Part shown: positions 46,316 through 59,200 of the stretch, one piece after another
How positions within the stretch are numbered: position 1 is the first letter of the stretch
How the letters are laid out: each line of letters opens with the position of its first letter
Assembly (NCBI GenBank): GCA_949775045.1
Contig: OX459095.1
Span: 34,648,768 to 34,712,767, forward strand
Direction of reading: 5' to 3'
DNA from: Metridium senile
Lineage: Eukaryota > Cnidaria > Anthozoa > Actiniaria > Metridiidae
DNA: 64,000 bases
Made by a program: the position numbers and the translations under genes
The notes under the pieces: generated by a model
What the model was told of the DNA's origin: nothing
Seen by the model: only the letters and a program-made list of their open reading frames with translations
Database searches by the model: none

Positions 46316-47603
46316 ATGTCTGAAGTGTTCACAACACCCTGTCCCTTATGTGCAGAAAAAAAAGGGTTCAAGAGTCGGAAGGCGCTGCAGACACACTACG
46401 ACAAACGACATCCTGGCCATGATCTTGGTTTCTGCGTATTCTTTAGGAATGATGCGGACAGGATAGAAGTCCCAATGCCTAAGAAAATCAAGGGAGTAGG
46501 AAAGGCAAAGTATCTGGATTGGCTTTCTGTTTTAGTAGAGTGCATCAATTCAGCACATTATCCACGAGCTCCAGGTAAAGTATGAGAGCAATAGCATAAG
46601 CTTTCCAAGCAGACATATCGTTTATATATGAAACATACTGATAGATGTTGAGATAAAAAGTAATTGATTGTTTTATCTTAGTTTAGTTCATTCTATGGTG
46701 ATTTTGAAATCAGGCGATTTATTTTCATCTATTTTAGACGCGCTACACAGGAATCCCGTAACACTACTTTTATTTATTTACTGATACTGGAGGAAAAGAG
46801 GGACTGATTGTATAGTCTAATGATCCATCATTTTCAACAGTCCTTTGATTTTTATGCTTTACATTTCAAATGCAAGTATCTCAACTTCTAACTAAAGCTT
46901 TTACATGTTAAATTCTGCCAAAAAAACATATAAATATAAAATATGAAAATATAAAAAAGTTAAAATAGAAAGAGATTAGTTCTGCTTTATTCATATAATG
47001 AATTTTATTTCCCTATATTTATTTAAAGGCTTATTTGTAATTTTGTATATGATGAAGTAAGGGTCTTGCAATTAGGTATATAAATACAATAGTAATTTCA
47101 CATTCTAAATCAGTTATATCATTACACTCATAGGAAAATGGTACCACATGGACTTCCCAAATGTCCCTATGGAGTATCTAATGCACCTATTGAGCAAGAT
47201 TGGAATTCAAGGGCCAAACACAGTGAAAGAGGCCAAACATGTTAAGTTTCCTGTCTGGAAGGAAAGAGTTATCAAGGTCTCTTATAAAACCACAGAGCAA
47301 AGAAACCTTGTAGCAGCTCTGTCTGAACAGAATAAAAGAACACTTACCCTTACCAAAGCTTTTAAAGGTATGGAGGAGGTTAACCCTGCATGTATAGCAA
47401 CCCGACTTGTCGGAAGAGCCGCACTAGAAGCAGCAAAAATGGACCAGGATCTGAACATCCCTACAAAGCGCTCAGAAATAAAGGTTGGGGAAGGGGAGGG
47501 AAGGGCCACAAGGGAATGTGAACTGATATGGTGGCCTTTGTATGAGGACAGAAGAATGGGAAAACTGACAGTCCGTCTTTATATTGCAAAAGTAGACATA
47601 TAA
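46316..47603 (+). CDS. Two-exon zinc-finger protein, function unknown
   Basis: Exon 1, 46316-46574, and exon 2, 47134-47603 (stop TAA), join in phase (GAG CTC CAG/gtaaag ... catag/GAAAATGG) and give 242 residues. The start has a C2H2-like finger, CPLCAEKKGFKSRKALQTHYDKRH. The rest is mixed alpha/beta-looking, with WKERVIKVSYKTTEQ and a final WWPLYEDRRMGKLTVRLYI. I do not recognise the family. It may bind DNA through the finger. It shares a promoter interval with the kinase. Confidence 0.75.
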
Positions 47604-48353
47604 AAAAAAATGTTCAAAATAAATTGGTATTCACTATCAATGGAATGTTATCACTGTTTGACAATCTCCTAATGCCTAGTTTTTGGAATATATAATAACC
47701 TATGTATAGATTTAAAAAAACAACACTTATAATTTGAATCATTCAATTTTTTTAAATTCAATTTCAATTTAATTGTATTCCACACCACCTAGAGTTACAA
47801 AAAATAATATTCCAAAAATATAGTAATTCAATCTTTATTATAAAATATGAGATTAAACAAATGAAATTTGCCATTTCGATAGAAATTTTCAAGTATACTG
47901 TAGGCTGCTGAATGTATGAGTCTTGCAAACTACACAATTTTGTAGGAATAATGGCTTGTGAGCCACATATTGAAGACTCATGTTCATTGTACATTTTGGT
48001 ACTTTTTAAAAAAATATGACAGTGTGACTACTTTTAAAAAGCAAAGCCACCCACCCGGTAGACAAATTTTCCACAAACTATCAAATCATGCTCTAGGATT
48101 TTAACAATAGAATAATTACAAAGATCAAATTAATGTTGATGGAAAAACTATTTTGAATGATATATCTGTAAAAATTATATTGTTACAATGCTTGAACATG
48201 ATTAAACAATTTGAGGAAAATTTGTCTCGGTGGCTTTGGTTGGAGTAGTCACACTGTAAATTATTTTGTTATATTTATTAAAAATTGCAAGAACATTGTC
48301 ATGGAATAATAAAAACAAAACATGAAATAATAATGAAATTTACATATATATAT

Positions 48354-48655
48354 CTTATTAGACAGTTTGATGTGTAATATGGCTGGATATTTTACGAGTG
48401 AAACGCTGTATTTTGACGAGCCTTCGGGCAAGTCAAAATGCAAGTTAACGAGTAAAATATACAGCCATATTACACATTAAACTGTTTAATAAGTTATTTA
48501 TTATCCAATCAAAAGGTTTTTGTTCTTTTATGATGCAAAATGTTGTTTTACTTGAGCGCTAGATAGACGAGTAAAAATATCGCTGGATATTTTTACTCGA
48601 TCCAGTCCTACTCCTGCTATATTTTTACTTGTCTATGACTAGTTGGATAATAAAG
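48354..48655. mobile_element. Double palindrome, MITE-like (family I)
   Basis: First hairpin 48354-48493: CTTATTAGACAGTTTGATGTG with its mirror CACATTAAACTGTTTAATAAG. The second hairpin, 48494-48655, has TTATTTATTATCCAATC at the left, GTTGGATAATAAA at the right and GAGTAAAAATATC / GATATTTTTACTC inside. They are contiguous, either two insertions or one compound element. Confidence 0.7.
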
Positions 48656-48974
48656 GAATATATAACCCAAACCAACCTTTTTAACTTTATAACATAGAAT
48701 ATATGATATGTGTTGAGTTCAAGTAACACAGGGAATATGTACATAGTTTTATGTATTCTTTATCTTTAAAGTACATACTGTAGGAGGTACATAGGTTTCT
48801 GTATTCTTTATCAGTACATACTGTACATACCGGTACTTTAATTCCAATCAAGTTTTAGGGTGTTTTCTTTTTCTTTTTATGTGTGCATCAAGATTGTTAC
48901 AAATATTACTTTATAGTACATCACAAAAAATAAGTACAAAAAATAGATTGTATAAGATTTATTGGTGTATATTA

Positions 48975-49205
48975 AACAATTATTGGATGAGGTTGAGCAT
49001 GATATCGTAATTTATAAATTATCAAGACCGAGGTCTGTGTTATCTGCCGAAGCCTCCTGACTCGAGGTCTTGATAATTTATGATATCATGCGGAAACCGA
49101 ATTCAATAATTGTTTTATTATACATTTTTTAAAGTAAAATTACAATTATAATCAGGTAAAAGAGACAATAACAAGCAAATCTCGCTGCCATTTTCACATC
49201 AACTC
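48975..49205 (-). mobile_element. MITE family A, copy 4 (inverted)
   Basis: GAGCATGATATCGTAA...AAATTATCAAGACC and its mirror, followed by the reverse complement of the family A arm (AACAATAAC-GAGACAATAACAAGCAAATCTCG region) and ending near AGAGCCTGGGAAC. Confidence 0.8.
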
Positions 49206-49639
49206 ACTGACAACGGAGAGAGCCTGGGAACTTGACAGTGATAACTACAGATAGTGCAATTATCACTGTCAAGTTCACATGCTACTCAGATTTAGCTGTG
49301 TGCTCTCGGCCAATCAGATTCAATGTAGTTAGTAAAATAATAATAATAATAATAATAATAACTTTATTTTATAAATGTATAATAAATTATAATTATCATT
49401 TGTCTATGGGAATGATTTGTAATTAGTGCATAATGGACTATACATATGTTTTTCCTAACCTTCAAAGTATATACAATTTCAAGTGAAACATTAGACCGTG
49501 AAAATGAACAAATGCGACACACAAAAACACAGTTAGAATATCATTAAGATAAAAAAAGTATTAGAATATGTGTACCTTAGATAATTTGAAAAGGCAACTG
49601 TATTTTGGGAGCAGATTTATGGGCAATTACACCTAAGAG

Positions 49640-50210
49640 CAGCTGAAATACTTAGATGAATTGTGTAAAGTATATGTTATTAGAAGACTAGAAAAATGTA
49701 CTTCAAGAGCAGATTTACGGGCGACAACACCTGTAACTTCTGCTACTCTACTCTCGGGCGAGTCACCTTAAGAGCATCTGAAATACTTAGATGAAGTGTG
49801 TAAAGTATATGTTATTAGAAGACTAGAAAAATGTACTTCAAGAGCAGATTTACGGGCGACAACACCTGTAACTTCTGCTACTCTACTCTCGGGCGAGTCA
49901 CCTTAAGAGCATCTGAAATACTTAGATGAAGTGTGTAAAGTATATGTTATTAGAAGACTAGAAAAATGTACTTCAAGAGCAGATTTACGGGCGACAACAC
50001 CTGTAACTTCTGCTACTCTACTCTCGGGCGAGTCACCTTAAGAGCATCTGAAATACTTAGATGAAGTGTGTAAAGTATATGTTATTAGAAGACTAGAAAA
50101 ATGTACTTCAAGAGCAGATGTACGGGCGACAACACCTGTTACTTCTGCTACTCTACTCTCAGGTGAGTAACCTTAAGAGCATCTGAAATACTTAGAAAAT
50201 TGCACCTTGA
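49640..50210. repeat. 135 bp tandem repeat, about 4 copies
   Basis: AGATTTACGGGCGACAACAC starts at 49711, 49846 and 49981, and AGATGTACGG at 50116: an exact 135 bp period. A diverged partial unit precedes it. Copies 1-3 look identical. The array ends about 90 bp before the stop codon of the next gene. Confidence 0.93.
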
Positions 50211-50298
50211 GAGTTGCCTTCTCTAAATAATTAAGGTAATAAATAAATAAATAAATAAATAAATAAATATTAAATAAATAAATACCGAATTGTACAGT

Positions 50299-53200
50299 TT
50301 ACACTGCATTATGGCTCTTCCAGTGGAGAATGGTCAGCATCAAGAGTTTTCTAAGATGCCTCATTTGACCAAAGTTCCAATGAAACTTCCCAGCAATGGA
50401 CAAACCTTTCTGTACAAAATCTGTTGCTGAAAGAACAACTCCCACGCCACAACTTCCAGATCCTTCCCCAGCAAACGCTGACATGCATTGGGATGGCATT
50501 CCAAATCGTTGGTATGTCTGAATCGAGTTCCAAAATCTTGATTGAAATGGTATGGCAGTGGGTTGTACATACAAGAGCATGTCCAGAGCACTTTTTACGG
50601 ATGCGAGAATGTGGTTGTCCAAATTTATTCTAAGACCATCATCAAAGAGGAATCTTTGATTAGTGACATCCACAACAAATAAACCCCAGTGCGAGCCATT
50701 CATATGGACTGGTAATAAAACTATTTCACAATTTGTTAAGTTTGCCGAGCCAATGACACCAGAGAATTTTTGACATATAAAGTTATTGTCAGAACTTTCT
50801 AGCCAAGAAAACATTTCTGATGGCAAGTACAATGTTGTCTCATTACCATTGAGTCTTTCAAGTTCAATAACCTTGCAGATAACAGTGTCGATGATAAAGT
50901 TATCAAGATAACGCTCTTCAGCAAGGGTGACAAATGACTGCAAGTCTATGGATTTTGAGCCGGCTTTCAGTAAAGTTTGGTCTCTATTACAATCCCACAG
51001 AACTTCTTGTATGCACTTCTTCTCCACGTCAGACAAACCGTCATTTTTGTTAAGCCAGAGTTGCTCACCGCGTATTTCAAGTTCTACTCTTCTAACCTCA
51101 CACATTTTTAACAACAAATGAATTCCATCTTTTGAGAAGCAGCCAAAATTTCCAATAATGACAGCTAATACTTTCTTGTCATCTCTCATTTCCTTACCAG
51201 CTCGTTTGATATCAGTTTCAGGTGGTCTAGCTGCTATGGACAAAGGGTCTGTTTCTATAAAAGGACCATAGCATTTGATGAAGCTGATTTGGTGTGCATT
51301 AATACACCCAACAGGTGGAATTGGGATGCTGGCAAACTGTTTTCGAGTTAGAGAGGTATTGAGCAATGATGACTGACAATCACTTGTGTTGTCAGAACAA
51401 TCTTCAACCAGAATGAGGGTAGTTGGTGTTGGAGTGCTGGCTACCACTTTGGTTTTGAGAGGAGGTTGTGTATTCTTTTTTAAGGCAGGGAAGGCACTTG
51501 CTTTCATTGTTGACGCAGAATTGGCCTTACTTGGTTGAGTACTATGAGCTTTCAATAGAGTGCTGTTCATGGATTTAGCTTTAGGGACAGGCTGGACACC
51601 CTAAAAAGGTTTAGGAATTTGTTTTTCAATATACATTATTTATAATAACAAAGTTAAAATTCATAGGTTGTGCATCTAGCCCCTTGTTACGAGTCATTAT
51701 CATCCATTTAAGAGTGACATCAACCCACAAATTATACTAAAACTTTGCTACGCTGTAGTTAATTTATATTTATAAAATCATCAAGCAAAACTTGATATCT
51801 GGGACATGAAAACATAGTATTTTGTCTTTGAAATTATTCAAGGGTTGAAGTCATTTTTTCAAATGCTTTTAGCTCATAACTCATAACTAATAGAAATACA
51901 AATCCCCTTTCTCTATGTATCAGTTTTTATAATAATAATTGACTACTAAAAAGAAGCCAGGTGTATTTTAATGCAATTACCATGTACATATTCAGAGAAA
52001 GTTAGAATTTACATAACAGGTTCCCATTTAAATCTGTACTTTCCCATTTAAATCTGTACTTATGCAAATTGTATTGATGTGTGCTAAACACACAGATCAA
52101 CCCATCAGAGAAGTTCACTTCAGAAATAATATACTCTGGTTGGTTGATCAGTGTGTTTAGCACACATCAATACAATTTGCATAAGTACAGATTTAAATTG
52201 GAACCTGTTACACATGATTCTATAAACAGCAATGAGGCACTTACTTTCAGTGTTGATGTGGAACAGGCCTTTTTTGGTTGAGTACTGTCACTAGCTGCTG
52301 GAGTGTGGGTCATCACTTTAGTTTTAGAGAGAGGCTGGACATCCTTCTCTACGGCAAGACAGGTTCTTACTTTATTTTCTAAAGGGGAACTTTCATCACT
52401 TGGATGAGCTATTGGTAATGGGTTAGGATTCTTGACAAATTGCTCTCTAAATTTGTTTTCCCAGGTACTATGGTCATAATGGTAGCTGTCACGTGGATCA
52501 TTATCCTCGCAAACCCTAGTTCCCTGCCCAGTAATGTACTCATATTTCAGTGAATCTGGACCATAAAGTGTTCTGAATAATGTTGTCATGATTTGGATCC
52601 AAGATTTGTCTTCTTCTGACCAAGTTACTGCCTTTTTCTTCCACCCACAACCTCTGTAATGGAAGAATTTCTTACCTAAAAATCAGAAAATATACTTACA
52701 TAAATATAAAAAATTAACCTTTATAACTTAATTAACTAATAATTAATTGCTTAATTAACAGTCAATTAATGGATTAAGCTTTTGTCTGAGTACTTTTTGA
52801 GTGGATAGCTAAGTGCATCAAGCTTGTGCATATTCAGACTTAGTCTTGTGTATAATGACATATTTACTTTTTCTAATAATTAATAGTTGAATAAATCAAT
52901 CAATAAGCAGATAAAAAGAATAAGAAAAGAAGAATAAAGAGAAGAGTGTGTTTTTAATGTAAGTAATTTAACATTATTATAAACCAGTTACTGTCTCCAT
53001 GTTACTTGGTATAAACACTTCTATTTCATGTCGAATTTATCTGCTTACCCTCATCTATAGCAACTTGAGCTTCATGGAATTGTTTGCGAAGAGACAGCAT
53101 TGTTCTTGATAGCCAATGTACAACTATTTGCTCAACTAACAGGAAGAAAATTTAAAAACATAAATTAACAAGTGTTAAAGGTAGTCAAGATATGAGCACA

Positions 53201-56200
53201 CAACTGTTAATTGTGTTAATGTAATGCAAAGACGTCTGTAAAAAAATAATATGTTTCTGACAAATGAGGAAGTTTATAGTTTAAAGTTGAAGTTGGAGAT
53301 AAAATAACAGGATATAAATATTTGAATGTTTAATTTTCCCAAATCGTTTGACAGTATCCATACTAAAGAACATTGGGGTAATAGTTTTTTGTTGTAGCTT
53401 GAAACATTCCATACATCAAACCTTTTCAGTTTTTGAGAAAAAAAAAGAATATATACTAACTTGATTGACTGACATCAACTTTGTCATGGCTTGAAGCTCT
53501 TGAATATAATGCTCTGTGTTCCTTGTGTGATGCCTCAAACCCTTGATTAGAATACATTGTCAAAGAGCGGTGCATCCGCAGCTGTGTTGCAGCATGCTCC
53601 ACTACATGGTGAACATAATCACCTCCCCCTAACGAGACACCATAAACATGACGGAGAAGAAAGCCCCAAAGTTTACACTAAAAGCAAGCAAAACATATTA
53701 GTTATTCATAAAGCACAGCTGACCACAGCATTTCAACTTCATTGTAGTTGTTTGCATTTAATTAAGAACACATGACATTGCAAGGTACTCATCAATTATT
53801 GTAGGAGCTCTGCCCATCATCTGTTAATATGTTTAACATTAATACTTACCTTCATATCAAAGATATCAATGGCCTCATTTTCTCCCTCTTTGAATGTTTT
53901 TTTAGTCATGGTGGATTCAATTTCTTTCCAGCAATCAAATATCTATTTCAAAAAAGAAATTTACAATAAGATTTGACTAGCTAAAGTAAGGAATAAAAGC
54001 TCATTACTTTGCTAACCTGTACATGAAGAAACTGACATGCATTCAAGACATACATTTTTTCAAAAATTCTATAAACTGATCATTGACAAGTAAATACTAT
54101 GTACATTGACTTATCTATTTAGTCATGGCAACTTTTAGCCATGTGAACAAATCTGTTTAATGGATAAGGTTGTATGGCTTTTGAATATTTATTACTACCA
54201 TGTGATAGAGTGGTTTCCTCAAAGATGCAGAAATGTGAAAATTAAAGTTTTTTAAGTGTTGTGGACAGATATCCCTCACCTTTTTGATGTTATCAATTTG
54301 TAATGTCGCTGCCAGTTTTGCCATAGCATTCTCATTTCTTGAATCAGATGTCTTTGTTGGACCCTTCTTTTTGCGCTTTCTGGGTGGACTGCAAACTTGA
54401 GAATCCAACTCTTCACATGAAAGGAACTTTTCTTCAATTTCCTCCAGCTGCTTTGTCCAGACAGTAATCTCGTTCTCAATAAAGCTTTTCAATGCTGAGA
54501 AGAAATGACAAATTCAAATTGAATGACAGACATGATGTTTGATGTCATCCCTATCTATAAGTCAAATGATAGCATTATTGAATGTGCAGAAAGATTGATG
54601 CATTGAAGGCAATGTAATTTCAGATAAAATCAGAACCAATTAGAACACTTCATCGCTTTCAATATATAACAGAAACTCATAAGGGAGAGAACTAAATGAA
54701 ATGAATCACAATATTCTGCTGCATGTAACACAATAAATGTCTCAATCCCCTTACAAGTGTTTGTATATAAGGAATGTTTTATATTGATCGAGACAAAGGG
54801 ACAAGTAAAAATTAACCAAACTATAATATAAGGGAAGAAATATAACTCAATTAATCTCTTTTAATTAATGATGCAATGTACCTGGTGTAGTTTTTAAAGC
54901 AACAGTTTCTTGGTAATCTCCAAAGTCTCGAATGAATTTGCCCTCTTTAACATAACCCTTCAAATACTAAATAAAAACATCCAATGCAAATTATATACAA
55001 ATTATCCTTGCTGAATAAACATTACTGTGGCAGTCATTGACTCAGTTTGTTAACCTACAAGTTTACCATCAATCAAAAGCATTTAAATTGTTACAGCAGT
55101 TCTCAGTCACATGTGCACCGCTCGCATAAAAAGCACCACTATAAAACGTGAAGTTGGTGGACGTCAATCAAACTGTGTTTACAAGAGGAATGGTGTTTTT
55201 ACTTCAGTCGCGTTGTGAAACATGTCTGAATTCCTACAACAACCTCTTCGTCGGATTCACCATTCCTCAAGTTGTAAACACAGTTTGATTGACGTCCACC
55301 AACTTCACATTTTATAGCGGTGCTTTTTATGCTTGCGGTGCACGTGTGACTGAGAACTGCTGTAATCAATATACAGTAAGTCAGGTTTCTTTAATTGTTG
55401 TTATTAGTATATATGCATTGAGTAAAATATGAATAACACATACCGTTATTGTTGAGTTAGTAAATCTCACAGCTTTTAACACAACAGATTTGCTGGTCCC
55501 ACTTGCTGATTTATAGTAGGAAACTACTTTGTTAAAGGGCAATGACTGAGTGACAATATCTGTAGAATTTTCCATTATTTTCCTTGCAGTATTACCTAGG
55601 AAAAATCAAAACAATCAAAATTTAATATCATTCAATTCAATCATTAATTAATCCTACCAAAGAAACAGTGGAATAATAATTTATTGTTTGTGAAATGGAC
55701 AATATTATCAATATTATTCATTTAAGTAACTTTATTTCTATGAATTGACAGGAGAAAATCAATATCAAGTACCTGAAAAAGATGCCACAGACACGTTAGA
55801 CTTAGTTATTTCTGTTGTTTGACCTTTTTTCTCTGTTATCACAATTCGGTTTTGCTTTCTAGAGTTCTCGGGACCATAGTTTGACAGGGCTTCATTACAC
55901 TCATCTAGTGCATCACATCTGTGTGCAAATAGGCCCAGTGACCCAAGGAGCTGCTCTACATTTCTCATTGAGCAATGCAGAACACAGAGAGCTATGTTGC
56001 TTAGTTCTTCATCTAGTAGAAATTCCAAGTCTTTGCGTAAACCAGACCACCTTAAAAAAATACTAATCTTTAAATCCACACAAAATAAATCTAATTATTT
56101 TCAAATAATAGTTTTGGGAATTAGAGTGAATAAGAAAGCTTTGTACAATTTAATAGTTGATGGCTATGAAAAGAAAAAACTGAAAACCATTGCCGTGTTA

Positions 56201-59200
56201 TAGTATAGCAATTAAGTCATAGATTGATGATAACAACTTAAACAGGAATGACAGGTTCTGATTTATCAAAAATAAAGAACAAAATTGCAATTGCAATCAT
56301 AAATGTACTATTTTATAATAATGTTTGGTCATTATTCTCAAAATAGAAAATCATTGTTTTATTTTTATACTAAGCCACACAACAACAAGGTTTCAGTACC
56401 CCCTTAAACTTTATGTAACATTTACATACCTTCCAATGTTGGACTTTGATCTTTTACATGTTTCGCATTTTTCATCAAATGAACTATTCCAATGTTGTTT
56501 ACAAGCCTACAAAAACAAAATGATGAAAAATGAAAAAAAAAGCCTATATTTGAAAAAAATATATATTTTGTCCAACTTCAAAATCTTGTAACACTTGATA
56601 TGATACTTATGCTATGCGGACACCCTAGACATAAAGTCGCACTGTGCAGTTTGCAATTAGACAAGTGTTTTTTGGTGTATTCTTTTGCAATAAAAGCTCA
56701 AATCATATGTTTTTTAATAATTTAAGCAAATATGAAAAACTGAGTAATATTTCTGCAAAATCGAGATTAAAAGATATTTTTACATGAGTAAAACGCAAGG
56801 TGTGTTTGAATGACAGAATATTATTGCAAACTTCACGTCGCAACATTTGTCTAGGGTGGCTGTGTAGCAATGCAAATGAGGGTAACATCATTTTTTTTAA
56901 CACTTCCAGTAAACAAAAAATGTAAATCTGTGCCTTTTCAAAAATGACATCACCAAGGTTATCATAAAATTCATAACAAACTACATTTAAATAAATAACA
57001 ACTTCTTAATGCTGTAATATCAAGCAACTCTAATAAATTAGATTCTGAAATATCAACTTACTCGAATGGCAGTACAGAAGGGGCAGAACTCCAGTTCAAT
57101 ACCACATCCCCCAAGCTGGAAGTTCTCATCCTCTTCCTTTACCAGAAGGAGCAGAAGTGCTTTTAAGTCCAATGTAACTGTTTCAAGCAAAATTAATAAT
57201 GCAAGAATGAAAGCAAGTTAATATATTTAATCACAATACTCGGATAGAGGTTTAGAGAATTGGAAATCACTGTTCACACCCAACATTATTCATCAAAACA
57301 GCCACGTTTTGCTTCCAAAATCTGATAACTAAATAAAAGATTATCATACAGCACATGCTCAAAAATATCGATGGAATTTCAATGTATTCGATGAGTTACA
57401 CGTTTATAATTGGACATAATTATATGATTAAAGTCAATTCAAATTGTCTTCAGCTGCTATTATTCTTATTTAATATCTTATTACTACCAGCTTTGACTTC
57501 GGTGGCCCAAAACGCTTTTAGACACCCTAAACGATACCAAACCCCCGGGGCTGGTTGGCTATAGGCCTAGTTAAGTACCACAATAATATTGCTAAATGAG
57601 AATACTCTTAAATGCTCTTACCTTTAAATTTGACCTTAAACTTTTTCCCATCAACTGTAAGTCCACCACGGTCCTTTATTACCCTTTTTTCTGTATTCAA
57701 TCTAGAAATTAACTGTTTGAGGGCATTCCTACATTTTGAGAAAATTAAGGTACAATTAGTTCTTTAATTCATAATTCATGCACAACTGATTAGAAACCAA
57801 CAAAAGTATGCAAATTTATGCTTGCTTTCAAGACATTTCATTTTCCCTACAGGTCCTATAAATTTATCCAAGCATCCATGTCTGAGCCTCATATATTACA
57901 CATTTGTGTTATAAATTCATTAGATATGTTTTAATTCTTGTGATTTCATGAAAATAGTTACCGTGATTCGTGATTTCCTGAACAAGATTTTTGTTTACAT
58001 GTGAAAGCAAAGTTTTGGTTGGCCGTGATTCAGTTATTTATCACTTTTTAAACTTGTGATCCATGCAGCATTCCCCCTGCACAGCCCTGATGCAAACTTG
58101 CATTCAGTTTGCATCTCTCAGTTTGCATTGAATATCACAATCAATTTTCAAATCATATTGAGAGCTCTCAACAAAATATTTTGGTTTACCTGTTCTCTGA
58201 GCAATTTGCTATAGCAATGGGATATACTGAGAGTGAGCTTTGGCATTTCTTGACATCATCCATCATAATGGGCACCACCCCAACAGAAACTTGATCTCTA
58301 CCTTGAATTTAAAAGAAAATCCCTTGTGAAAGATTTATATGTGGACAGTATAAAAAAAAATCATATAGCTCATTTTGTCCAATAACTTATAAGCTTATAA
58401 AGTTCTTAAATCTTAGATTGAGTAAAGGATTGAAGTACAACATATCGAATGAGAATGTTTTTATTGATGTATAAAGCTTTAAAATAATAAGGTTTTAACT
58501 AGCTAACTTTACCTGCTAATGGTCTCCCATCTAGCTTGAGGCTAAATTCAATGATCTTGGAATCATCATTGCAGTATTGGCTGTGAAGTCTGCATTCACG
58601 GACACACCACACAAGGACACTCTCGAGGCTGATACTATAGCCACGAAGTTCAGTAGGTAATTTTTCAAAAATAAATGTGTTTCTTGTTACACCAAATGTC
58701 AACTCTCGTGCAGCCTTGATGTCATTCTTGGTCCTCAGCAAGCAAATGTCGCTCTTTTTCTGATAATTAAGAGACAGAATAAATCAATAAATCGAAGAAT
58801 AAAACTATTAAACGAACAAGAAAATAAATATTAACAAACGAAATTCTATAAAGTGAGTAGGTTTTTGAGCTTAGGATGTCAACTCGTTTGGAGTCACAAT
58901 CGGATCTTTTTCAGTGCACATGTTCCTTTAGAAAGTCTCATTTCGATTAACCTAGGGTATTTTACGAATTTGCAAGTGATTTTTGTAATTCATAAGTCCT
59001 CATATACGTTCGAAAATGCTAAATCAATAAGACAGAGAGCAAACACTAGGATTTCAGTTTGTCGACCGCCATTTTGAATAATCAACTCAACGACAGATAT
59101 AGGATGCACGCTGATTGGTTCAACATAAATTTCCATTGTCTTTCGAGTGTTTTCATTGGCCATGTTAAACGAGATTAATTTCAGGCGAAATTGATTTTAC

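Larger units (their letters stand above)
47604..50298. other. Repeat-rich spacer
   Basis: No gene seen. It contains the family I palindrome, family A copy 4, a LINE tail (about 49340-49375, AATAAAGTTATTATT on the minus strand) and the 135 bp tandem array, listed separately. Confidence 0.6.

Noticed and set aside
55881..56203. Plus-strand frames opposite the 15-exon gene
   Set aside because: Antisense shadows of exon 7; the minus strand has the consistent splice phases.
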